From contig JAJKFJ010022274.1 of assembly GCA_027382625.1 (NCBI GenBank), forward strand, positions 1 through 64,000: a DNA stretch of 64,000 nt, given 5' to 3'. The DNA comes from Tetmemena sp. SeJ-2015. Lineage: Eukaryota > Ciliophora > Spirotrichea > Sporadotrichida > Oxytrichidae. Of this stretch, positions 44,738-56,600 are shown in pieces; position 1 is the first letter of the stretch, and each line of letters starts with the position of its first letter. Below the pieces are notes generated by a model. The model was not told where the DNA came from. It did not search any database and saw nothing but the letters and a program-made list of their open reading frames with translations. The position numbers and the translations under genes are program-made.

Positions 44738-46218
44738 GGGGGGCCTTTCCTCGTCATCCACTTTTTTTATAAAAATATAAAAAATCACTGTCTAACTTAA
44801 AATTAGCCAAAAAACATCAATTTTTTAGTCCTTTTCATATTTCAGAGGGCCTATCCTGATGATATTGTTGAATTAAGAAAAATATTTAGAATCTTAAAGA
44901 AATATTTATTTCACAAAAATTATATTTTAAGGATAGACTGTATCATTAGGAAAGTTAATATATTCGCAAATTGAAGACAACTCATGTAATATAGGAAGGA
45001 TACGAATTGGTTTTTGCGATCATAAATACAAAATCTCTTTATATATTTGAGCTATTTATAACAGAATACAATTTGCTTGTCTCAGTCCTAGGTTCTCTCT
45101 GACGTTGAATTAGCGATTCTTATTTTATTATCACTTTTGGTGCATCTTGAACTTCTGTTTTGATTTGCTTAAATGCCTTCATTTTATTCCTAAAGTACTC
45201 TTTAATCAAAGCATTTATTTTCTTACAGAAGAAGAGTGGTATGAGCGCCTCCACTAAATTTATTGTATTCAAATTGACTCTCGTAGGAATCTTCTTTGAA
45301 GAATTCTCTTAGAATAGGAGAGTGCAGTTTCTAAATGCTTATCAACTAAAAGCCAGATTAATTTGAAATAATGATGGTTATTTTGTGCGAATAAGGGCTA
45401 AACCCAATAAACAAATCAAAAATAAGATAAAGAGCAGCAAGGTTTACTTACTTTAGGTTTCCTACATGATTTCTGAAGCGAATTGAACATGACTGATTTT
45501 CAAGTTTCTAGTATAGGCTTCTTCTTTCATTTTATTTATTTCAATAAATGCGAAAATTATCTTAATTAATGAGTTATATCGTTGTTAAGTCTCCTTGATC
45601 AAATGAAGTATATTTCAAAAACATAATCACTAATAATCTAATTGTATTTAACCTATAATCAAATCAAAGAACCCTTAACGACGATAACAGAGTTATCAAG
45701 TCCTCTATCTTTTTTTCTCCCTTAGAATCATAATCTTAGTCAAAAATTATATCTCAGTCAATATATTTTATTAAATACATATTTTTCTTTGTTTGCATGA
45801 TAAAATATGAAATTCCATTTATTCTAGTTTTCTTTTAAATATTTCATAGTATAATATCAAGGCCTTGATTTTAAATAGCATAGAACATGTTTAAAGGAGT
45901 TTCATTTCAATTTATGCATTCCTTTGTAAGCACAGATATTTTTCTTGGTTATCGTTGATCTTATATATTGAAAGCATATGTTTTTATTGTAAAAAATAAA
46001 ATCTTATTGATATTAAGTTGCCTTAAAAATAATTTTGACTATCTTCATTATTCTAAAAAGCCAAGCTCTTTTTTTCTAAATTAAAATATTTGATCAAGAT
46101 AGCCCCTTTGAATTTGAAATAGGATTAAAAAATTGGTGTTTTTGGCTAATTTTAGGCTAGGTAGTGATTTTTCATAAATTCATGAAAAAAGTGGATGATG
46201 AGGAAAGGCCCCCCCCCC
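44738..46218. mobile_element. 1481-bp terminal-inverted-repeat element with G/C-run ends
   Basis: Ends in GGGGGGCCTTTCCTCGTCAT and its complement with ten C; the inverted repeats are about 130 bp. AAAGTTTT is duplicated perfectly at 44730-44737 and 46219-46226. It shares termini and 8-bp duplications with the foldback elements at 2610 and 55430. The interior has a 39-codon coding-like frame (44931-45050, KLIYSQIEDNSCNIGRIRIG) and another near 45229-45370, but no transposase motif that I can recognise. Confidence 0.88.
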
Positions 46219-46226
46219 AAAGTTTT

Positions 46227-47692
46227 TACTAGCTAAATCTGCTTTTACTTAATCATTTTTATAATTGCATTTTATGCTAAATTTAATTTATGATGTGATG
46301 ATATACGAAAATGATACCGATATATAAAGTTTGTATGATTTTTAGTACCTTTCCGCAGCGTCTTAGTCTAGTTAATCGAATGCAGGGCAAGTAATTATTT
46401 TTTGTAGCTTTTGATGATGAGACCGATCATGTGTATCAAATGCAAAAATAAATAAATATCTTTCTGCTTGTGCCTATATGTCTAGTAAATTAATTAAAAA
46501 TTAATGGAAATAAACAACAAAAATAAACAAAAGCTCCTACTTGATAAATCATCAGCAGAAAATCAAATCTAGAGGTTTTTCCGATCTGAATCTGACAAAT
46601 TTAAAGGTTATTTTTTCCCTAAGAACTGAATAATTCGTCATTTAATTGAAAATACCCTCATCTATTTGCGAACTTATTTTTTCCTAAACTTAAATCTCCC
46701 TTGGGTAAATTAATACATCTTAATAAGTCTTTAATAAAACCATCCTAATTTTGATTACTAAAAGCTCTAATTGATCGATACAAAAAAGGATGGTTAAATT
46801 TCCTGAGTATAAAGCTAGACTTAGTCATAATTCACTAACAAATACTCAATTGTTTAATGTTAAATCCATTTTCATATCTTAAATATTCAATAAAGGTTTG
46901 ATTACGCTAGAATGCAAAATTATCTCAGCTTGATCTCCATTCAATAATTAAAACAGAAAAATGACGTAGATCGAGCCTAAAAAATCACATCTTTTAAATA
47001 TAAGTAAATTAATTAAAGAAAAGAAATTTATATCAAATTTACTAAAATATTTAGCAGCTATAAGGATATGTTTATCTAAAAAGTAGACGTTTAAACAGGA
47101 GCGTAGGTATGGAATAGGCTCTTCCAAACCTAAATACGCGTATTTTTTATTAATAAAATATTAACCACTTCAGCTATCAATGACCAATATTTGATGCCAT
47201 CTGTCAAAATTAGTACTTTCACAAAGAAAATTTATGTAGCTGCTGTTCAAGTTTTATTTATTTAAAGCAACCAATCAAACACAATTAAAATTAGATTTTA
47301 TATATTTATATTTTGATTTTCTATTGCATTTTTAATTTTTTGGTCTAACTAATTCTCCAGAATTTTAAAGCAATCTTATTAGAAATAAAAATGTTTCCTT
47401 ATACAAAAACTTGTGATTACTAGAATAAAGTTAGCCGTATCTTTCGTTTGGGAGTGTGTAGTTTACTTAAATAATTTCAATCCATATATGAATGAAGTAG
47501 TTTAGTTTAATTTAGGGATTCTGATATCATGGTGTGACCAGAAGCTATGAGAGAATAATGTAATCCATATGTTTGATTCCCTTATAATCTTTTTCGTAAT
47601 CTCTTAGGATTAATTCTGTTGAGTCAATCTTGGAAGTGAAAAGCAAGGGCTTATTGTGGAGTACTAACTCGGTTACTTTAGGAAGATATTAT
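46227..47692. other. Stretch without a supported gene
   Basis: AT-rich. I see no coding segment, repeat or RNA gene that I can defend. Confidence 0.4.
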
Positions 47693-48005
47693 CAGTCAGC
47701 CCCGATTTTTGACTACTGGCTAGGAAGCCAGTTTTTCCAGTAAGTAGCCACTGTTTTTAATATTTTGATTGAGCTTTAGAGAAGTGGTTTAAAATCCATC
47801 CATTATAGGCATGTTGCAATACATAAATTTCCATATAATTGTAGGATAAATAAAGTAAATTTTTTTTTTAAATTTTTTATCAATACTCTGCCGACAAGGA
47901 GCGCTTACAGTACCAAGTTTTGACACAATTACAAGACCTTCGTACTAGTTCATCCAGGCTTTAAAGAAGCCAACTCAAAAGATTTTGGAAAATCGGGCCT
48001 GAACG
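47693..48005 (-). mobile_element. MITE with CGTTCAGCCCCGA termini, copy 2
   Basis: About 313 bp, inverted relative to copies 1 and 3. Interior blocks such as ACTGGCTAGGAAGCCAG and AGTAAGTAGCCACTG match copy 1 in reverse. Confidence 0.85.
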
Positions 48006-50028
48006 TATAATAGCATTTATAGTTAGGTCGCAGGCTATGATACACATAATGCTTTTGAAAGTGTTAACTTAAATGTTGGAGTGTTTTATTTGGGTAGTGT
48101 ATTCCGTTTTCAAAGATAAACTAAAAAACGCGTGATTTGTGGCCTAACTGTCTAAAAGTCAAATTTCTAGAGCTCAAATTTTCTTAATGTTTCTGCTATC
48201 TCTATGACGTCAATGGTTGATGTTTTAATAAAAATTGGTCCTTTCAATTATTACGCAATTTTTACTTTATACCACTTGAGTCCTTCCTTTATTCCATTAA
48301 AATATAAATTGCTCATTAAAATTACAGAATATAGGTATGAATTTATAATATTTTAAGAAAATTCATTAATTTAAAAAGTAAGAAATTAATTTGGGTTTGA
48401 ATAGCATATAGATAGCTTGTTTATCTAAGACTGGAAATATATATTTACGCTACCACTTGAGGCTCTCGGCTACTTATTATTACTCTACAGATATAGCAAC
48501 TGATCAAAAATAATTAAATATCCAAATAATGGAAACTTAATTGTTATTGGCCAATCTCCAGGATAAGTTTTAAATCAACATATTTTTTAATTAATAACGA
48601 ATCAGTGACAATATTTTTAATATTTATGGGAATTTATTGAAAAATTAAATCAAATTTTAAATTAAATAAAATGGATAAATAAAAGTTTATGAAAATCTCA
48701 AATTTTAATAATTTTAATTGGAAATATGATTCTGAAGTGAAGGCTAATATTTCATAAATAAATAAAACTTTGAAATACAAGGCCGGATAAGAATGCTTTT
48801 CATAGTAGATAGAGTAACTTCGAAGATAAAAAAAAGGATAATTAGGTATTATAAAGTTTATTTGCAAAATCTTTCTCGTCCTCCATTTCATTATATTCTA
48901 ATTATTACTTACCAAGATTATAAATGCAGGTAATATTGTGGTTTTCCCAAATGCGATAATCAATTTGTATTTACTTCATTTTAAAGTGTATCATTATTTA
49001 TTTCATTTATGAAGCTTCTGCCTCAAAAAAAGAATTAAATTATTGGCTAAAACCATTCTATAAAGCTTAAAATTCTATGAATCCAATTTTAAGTTAGTCA
49101 AACATTGTCAATGTCATTCCTAAATTCAAATACATTTATTCTCACTGCTAGGAAGTGCAATTTGAAAATTATCTAAGAGCAAAATTATTTTAATTTTTTA
49201 TTGGCTTTCAAAAAAAACAGATACCAGTGGTTGAGCAATTTTTACAGAAATTGTATTGCAATTTCTTACTTATTATCTTATCATTTTATCAATTTTAAAT
49301 TAACAATAAACTATAAAAATATTAATTAATGAGGAATCGCAGCTGTATCATACTTGGATCAAAATTTGAATCTACTCGCAGCCTATACTTTGCACAACTA
49401 TATTTATAAATATTCCCGAATATTAAATAAATTTTAATTTGATATATTTAATTTATATTTTTTATAATTGTGAAATGAGATATAATTAGAATTTAAGATT
49501 TAAAAGTTGCTTAATTATTAACTTTTAGGCCATAAGATTAGTCTTCATGAAATTCATAGAGTGAATTAATGATTTTAATAAACTAAATCTTAGTTATATA
49601 AAATAATCATTTATAGAAATTAAAATTGCTTTAAATCATAAATCTCAAATTGGCCCAAATTAAGGAAAGTTATTTCATGCTTTTTAATGGTAAATTTTAT
49701 AAAAATTATAATTTTTAAGTTGAGATTGGAAGTTGTTTATTCTTTGAGGAAATATTTTTTGCTTAAAATGAATTTGATAAGGATTTTATAAAAAAGTAGT
49801 TTGAAAATAAAATTTAGCACGAAGCTCCAGGTAATAGCTTACTCGGTAGAATGATAGCCTAGGTCAATGACTTTATTTTATTTGGCTTAAAAAATGTCTT
49901 TATTTAATGGAACTCTCTAAATTAATAGGGCAAATTAAATTAATGATTAATTTATTTTATAAGCATTATAAATTATATTAAATAACTTCGTTTATCTGGC
50001 ATATCGAGGAAGAAGACTAAATATTATC
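48006..50028. other. Stretch without a supported gene
   Basis: AT-rich. The minus frame at 48634-48891 is long but unsupported by composition or homology. Confidence 0.4.
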
Positions 50029-50326
50029 CGTTCAGCCTCGATTTTTCAAAAACTTTTGAGTTTCCTTCTGTAAAGCCTGGATGACCGAGGACGAAGCACT
50101 TTCCATCTGGGTTAAAACTTGGTACTCTAAGCGCTCCTTGTAGGCCGAGTATTGCTAGAAAAATGTCAAAAAAGGTAATTTTACTTTATTATAATCCCAC
50201 AAATTGTAGGGAAATTTATGGATTTGAACATGCCACTCATGGATGGGTTTGAAGCCACTTCTCAAAAGTTCAGTAAAAGAATAAAAACAGTGGCGACTTC
50301 CACTAGTCAAAAATCGGGGCTGAACA
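50029..50326 (+). mobile_element. MITE with CGTTCAGCCCCGA termini, copy 3
   Basis: About 298 bp, same orientation as copy 1 and closely similar through the interior (GAGGACGAAGCACTT, GCCGAGTATTGCTAG). Confidence 0.85.
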
Positions 50327-52330
50327 TATAATATTATCATCATGTAAGATTTAAACTGTAAATTATTTAAAAAGTGATTGATCTATAATGGAATTGATGG
50401 AAATTAGGTAATTGTTTAAAAGAAATCTCTAGATATTTATTATAATTTATTTTAGATTACACAGACTTCCTCAAATACGAATGCCATGCATATCCGGCAG
50501 AAACTAGATTTTATTTTATATCATTATAGTTTATAATTTTAATTAAATTAGATTATTGGTTATAATAATAAAGAGAGGATTTCAATATAGATGAAGATAG
50601 ACACTCCTATTAATGCGATTATATTCTTTAACATTCCATTCTTTGTAGAAAGATAAGATTCACATTAATAAAATAAATCAAACGATCCTTTAATACTATA
50701 CTTACAAAGCCTAAAACAATGAGCTTTGTGGTTTGACTCCCAAACTGCATGGAGGAAAGTTGCTAAATTTTTAGATGAATTGAAATATGTAATAACTTTT
50801 AAATTGGATATATATAGAAAAACTGCCATTCTTCAAATTAATTCATTTATCTAAAACAATTTCAGCAATACAATATTTTTGTTGAGAGAACAATTGAATA
50901 TTTACAATATTTTTATTTCATAATATTATATAAATATATAGGAAGGATATGAATACAGGATCGGGGTTAAAGATAATAGATAAAATAAGAATCTCTTAAT
51001 TTCACAATTTTGAAATTCCTAATCTACTTACCTGAATTTTTTGTTTTCCTATGGTCAGAGTTCGAATTTCTGTGGAGGTAATTTGAGCTAACGTTTTTTG
51101 CACTTTCAAATTATTTAATAAACTATAAATTATCTTAGTCATTAAGAAGAGGAATCTTAAATTAAAAATTGAATAATTCATAAAGTACATCAAGATCAAG
51201 ATAATCAATCATTTTGGCAAGTTTTTGTAGAAATATAAATTAAAATTAGAAATTAGAAAATTAAGATGAATGATTGAATGAAACTTACAGTTAAAATGGA
51301 TAGTTTCGATTAATGGATTTAAGATCTATAATTAATTTCTGCTAATTAAGCCTTGATATAGCACATTATATTGATTGGATCTCTTTTATATTTAATTATA
51401 CCAACCTTCTGTAATCCATTTATATTCTACCTATAGTCATTAAGAATTAATTAATTACACGATCATTTCTTATTAATTTAGAAATCTATAGTTTATTTTT
51501 TAAAAATCAATTTTAAAATGAAAATTATTACTTTAAATTTGAAAAGAAATTATCAAATAAACTTATAAATTAGTTCAAGATTTAATTCATAATGTAAAGA
51601 AAGATATTGTAATTAGTTATTTTTGTAATTTGTGAATAGCTACTTACTTGTTACAAATTTCACAACCACAACTATTATAGCTCCATCTACCAATATCTTT
51701 TTCAGTAATCATAATAAAATGATTAATTTATCATTTTGAAATAAATTGTTTTTAAATAGTTCGAGCCTTAAAATTGAGAACAAATGTAAGAGATTAAAAC
51801 TTGAAAAAATAAAAAAAAAACATTATTTTTTTCAATTTTACAGATCTTTAATATCGTTTGAATAATAATCATAAATTATTGATATCAATTATATTAAAAT
51901 TACGATCTGATTTTAAATAACACCTTTATAAAATATTATCAATATTTATTATTATTTCATTTATAAAATTTATTTAATCAGACTCTCGCCTTTCCTTCTG
52001 ACTATACCTTGAGATACTTAAAAATAAAAAACTAATTAAAAATGATTAAATTTAATCTGAATAAATTATTTAGATAAATAATTATAAATATGATAATTTT
52101 TATAAAGAAATGCATTTTAAAATATAAATATATAAAAAATTAGTAAGATTTCCCTTCAATAAAAATATTTTTAAATTTATAGATGTTCAGAAGTTTTTAT
52201 ATATATATAAATTTTTTTTCAAATTTAATAGTTTATTTATGGATCTAAAAGAAAGATTAAATAAAAAAAATATATTAAAAAATTAAATCATTATAATGAG
52301 AAACAGAAATTTGAATCATTATTATCTAAG
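50327..52330. other. Stretch without a supported gene
   Basis: AT-rich; nothing that I can defend. Confidence 0.4.
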
Positions 52331-52333
52331 AAT

Positions 52334-52662
52334 CAAAACCCCAAAACCCCACAATATGGTGCGGTGAGGAACAGCTGCAACTCCTAACTTTCTCATCTGC
52401 AAAGCAACTTTCAAATGCGAGAGTATAGTGCGCGCTGGCACTCTCAACATTTTTGCGATGGAGTTGATGTTGAGAACTGGCTATTACTACAGATAAGGGT
52501 AACTACATCCATACCTTAGAGTCAAAATGAAACTGAGATAGGATGGATCATGTAGTTATTTTTTGAGTAATTTCGCGTTTGACTCGCATGATTATAAGTA
52601 TTAATAAAGAAATTAATTATACACAACTTATTTTCACTTTCTTATCATATTATGGGGTTTTT
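52334..52662 (-). mobile_element. 329-bp TBE deletion derivative
   Basis: Starts with CAAAACCCCAAAACCCC and ends with GGGGTTTTT after the TBE terminal sequence (CTTATCATATTAT). AAT is duplicated at 52331-52333 and 52663-52665. Between lies only the transposase 5' flank and N-terminus, inverted, so most of the element, including the inner part of one terminal repeat, is deleted. Both ends are present, so it is a MITE-like mobile relic and not a chromosome end. Confidence 0.92.
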
Positions 52663-52669
52663 AATGTAC

Positions 52670-53600
52670 GTGTCAGAAGACTCTTATTTTGCGGGTTATC
52701 TTTAATTTAAAAAATAAGATTTCTCTTTTTAATAAATTTCTCTCTTTATTCTAATTTTAAATAAATAAATAAAATATTAAAAAACAAAAAAAGTGAAATT
52801 CTTAAAGTGAAAAAACAAATAAGTTATGTCCCAACGACGCCAACAACATGCGCTGTCATTTAATAATTCAAAATATTTTAAACGCTTAAAAAATTTAACG
52901 CTATGAACTTAATTATTTAATTTTACATAAATCCTTCTTGATTACTATTTCCCTTATTCTATCAATAATGAGCTCCTTACCCTTTTGTGAATAATTTTAC
53001 ACCATTAAATTGAGAAACTTAGATCTATATTAGCGACCCATTCTCTAAGAATGAAGAGTCGATCAATATTTTGATCGAGGTATTAAAGACATTGATATTT
53101 TGGAAGATTTAAATATTCAGAGTTAGACTGATCATGCTATATATAGTCATATCCAAAGGTATTTATATCACAGTTGAGTATCGTCAATTTACCATAAGAT
53201 CTAAACTATCTCCACCGTGAATGACGAACCTTTAAATGTATTTTTAGGTTTAGAGTTGTACAGTATGAATATTAGCCCAGAAATAATTAAATGAAGGTTT
53301 AAACATTTTAGTCTACTAGGGTTTCCCCTACAAATTCAGGTTGTTTTCGTTAGTATTTTTGTTAATTATGATTTTAAATGAGCACTTAATTTGTGGTTGT
53401 CTCTTGATACATATGCATTAATAGTTGACATTACTCCTTAATTTGCTTAAAAAATCAAGCATATTTAATTATAATAAACTATCTAAGATATTTTAAGATC
53501 CATATATTAAATATTAATAGATCTAGAGTTGAATCTAGTTTTATTGAAGACATAATTTGGATTCCACATTTAGAATATAGCTGAAGTAAATTGATGTTTA
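52670..53600. other. Mostly AT-rich, one weak coding segment
   Basis: A plus-strand frame at about 53055-53177 (DQYFDRGIKDIDILEDLN) has coding character and ends in TGA; it may be an upstream segment of gene C. Otherwise nothing is recognised. Confidence 0.35.
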
Positions 53601-56600
53601 GTGCATTTATTTAAAATATTAATTATGTCTATACTGGAAAATAAGGGGCTTGGCAGTATTACCCTTTTCCTCTTGAGATTTAGATGGGTACAAAAAAGAC
53701 GTTTTTGTTTGACGAGACTTCACTCGATATGCAAAACTGCCAAGGCAACCCAGTCATAATAACTTATATGCGAGACGAGAAACAATAACTTTATACAGCA
53801 GTCAACTAACCATATCTCTTCCTTGATCGCACAAATTTATTGCTCAAAGGATTTTTAATATTTTTATCTTAAAAAAATTATTATTTAATTTCATACTTAT
53901 TATTCCTTGGAACCTTATTTAGTTAATATATTTTATATAAAAATTAATTTTAAGTTAAATCTTTTCATAATTAACTAGTAAAATATAAAATAGTTTGAGA
54001 GTTTATATTATAAATAAAAATTCATGATCCCGAAAAAAAAGAAGCAGAAAAAAACTTAAAATTTATTTTAAATAAGCATGTTTATGTTTTAGTCACAAAA
54101 AGAAAAAACCTTAATTTGATAGAAGTTAAAATATAGCTGAGAATTAAATAAAAAAGAGAATGAACTCATTTATTTAATTAAAATGCAAACGAGCAGTAGA
54201 AGTTGAAGTGTGTCCAGTTTAAATTATAATTAGACCATTCGATTCAGCATGGTATTCTAAGAACTTTATTTCGTTGCAACTTTTGTGTGGAAGAACTCAT
54301 TCAAGAGTTATAAGCGACACAATTTTATTCAAAAGCGATATTTGATCTCTTGGATTTTGCTAAGGATATATCTCGCTGTTGAGCAAAAATACGAAGATAA
54401 TTAAAGAATATTAATTTTTGATTCTCTATCGAGCAAGCTGCATATCAGGGTTCGAATCTGTGATTTAAACTGCCACGAATTTACAACCCTCCATTTTTAA
54501 TCAATCACCGATTTTAATTAAATTTCCTGCTTTAATAATATTTTATGTTGAAAAAATTTGAAGAATGAGTCATAAACTTTTTATTAAACAAAAATTTTCA
54601 AAATTTTTAATAAAAAGCATGCTCTAAACTAGTTTTAAAGCAAATATCAAATAAATAAGCTGATCTTCTGCTTTTTTTGAAATTAAATATTTACAAATTA
54701 ATATATTTAAGTAACGTTTGATACCTGGATCAAAATATAATTGAACTTAATTATAAATAACAAATGTGACAATAGATGCGACAGGATCATTAATTAGACC
54801 AGGAACTAGATGGCTACATATGTACGTCACCGTCAAAATCAAAATTTAAAAGTAATCAATTTATTAACTTAGATTATAATTTATTATTATAAGGATTCAA
54901 TTTAAAAACTCATTTTATTGTTTGTCAATGCTATTCCTAGTTGGATAGTGTTACCTTTGCATGTTATTCCAAGCTCCAGTGTAAATGCTTCGCTTGTTTA
55001 GCCAGATCCCAAATGTCCAGGAGATTAACTAATCTATCCTATGTTGGTTGGAACTGAAACGTCAGCGCAAGATACCTACTTTTAAGACGCCGATATAGAT
55101 TAGATAAGTGGGAATATTATTTCTTTTTAAAAACTATTTATTATATGATAAATTTACAAGTAAATAAACTTAAGGAATCCATAATCTCCTATATTTGGTA
55201 TCTGGCAAGAATAACAATGACAATAATAGTCATTTGAGTTAAAAAGCGGTAATGATTTAGAATGATAGTTTATGCGTATCTGGTTTATTGTGGGTCCCGA
55301 AGCCTTACTTAAAAATATTACTTCCATAGTTGGAGGAGATTGCCTCAAGAATTAGCATTTCTCATAAGGTATAGAGGAAGCATCTAGGAGTCATATTCAT
55401 TTTATGATTTCATTTGAATTATTTCTTTGGGGGGGGGGCCTTTCCTCGACAGTAAAATTTTATAATGAAAAAAGGTAAGAAAAAAATAAGTTTATAGGGT
55501 AATTTTCGCTCCTCAATCTGATTCTTCCAGTTATTGAGGCCAGTTCGAACATCTAAGGCTTCAAATTTTAATCCTAATTTAGTCGCATAGGGGCTGGCAG
55601 CACCTAAATAAAATCTATATTTTATTGCTAATTTTTTCGCTATTGTAAAATAAACTTAAAGTTGCAATTTTTTAAAGAGACGCAGCATTTTTATAGTAAC
55701 CAAACATTTATTCATTAATAAGGCTAATGCTGCAATTTCTCAGCTTTACTTCTTTAAAAAGTCTTATAAACTTAAGCATACTATATATTCATAAATGTTG
55801 CGCTCTTTAAAAATTGCACTTTAAGTTTATTTTACAATAGCGAAAAATTAGCATAAAATATAGATTTTATTTAGGTGCTGCCAGCCCCTATGCGACTAAA
55901 TTAGGATTAAAATTTGAAGCCTTAGATGTTCGAACTGGCCTCAATAACTGGAAGAATCAGATTTGGGAGCGAAAATTACCCTATAAACATATATTTTTCT
56001 TACCTTTTTTCATTATAAAAATTTACTGTCGAGGAAAGGCCCCCCCTTTTTTTGATAATAAAATGATTCTTTTTTTCTTTAAAGGTGCCCCAACAGGGTC
56101 AAAATTTTATTCAGATTCTGCAACATCGTGACTTTTAAACATGCTACTTGAGTAATGGATACTCCGGCTTTAAGTGATATTATAGGAGAGAATTTAATAC
56201 AAAATAGAGAATTCAAATATCTTTAAATAACAGTAACTAATTTAATAACTCATTTATAATTATTTAGAGTCCAGTTGCTGAATGAAAAATTGAGCGATTC
56301 GAGGACACACAATAAGGTAAAATACGAGATGATTAATTTTACTTTTCTTCAGGCCTAGGCTTTCAAAGCATATAAGAAGCTCCGAGAAGTACATCGACGA
56401 TTGAGGATTTTTCAACATTCATTGAGATTCGTGGAAGCTACTCGCATTTGTGTTAGATTTACTTGATAAGCAAATTGATTTCTTGGAATTGGATAGGATA
56501 ATGCGCATTCGAGGTCTCGCATTATAAGAAAACGATATCTTAAGAGAAGGGTATCTAGAAGAGGTGCTATAAAGAAGGATGTAAACTAGTTTAGAGGGCT

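Noticed and set aside
49820..49880. tRNA-like A-box sequence (ACTCGGTAGAATGATAGCC)
   Set aside because: No B box or T arm follows and no cloverleaf can be drawn.
55154..55348. Minus-strand 64-aa ORF
   Set aside because: It overlaps a plus-strand gene C segment in the same direction as the rest of the gene; it is probably a shadow.
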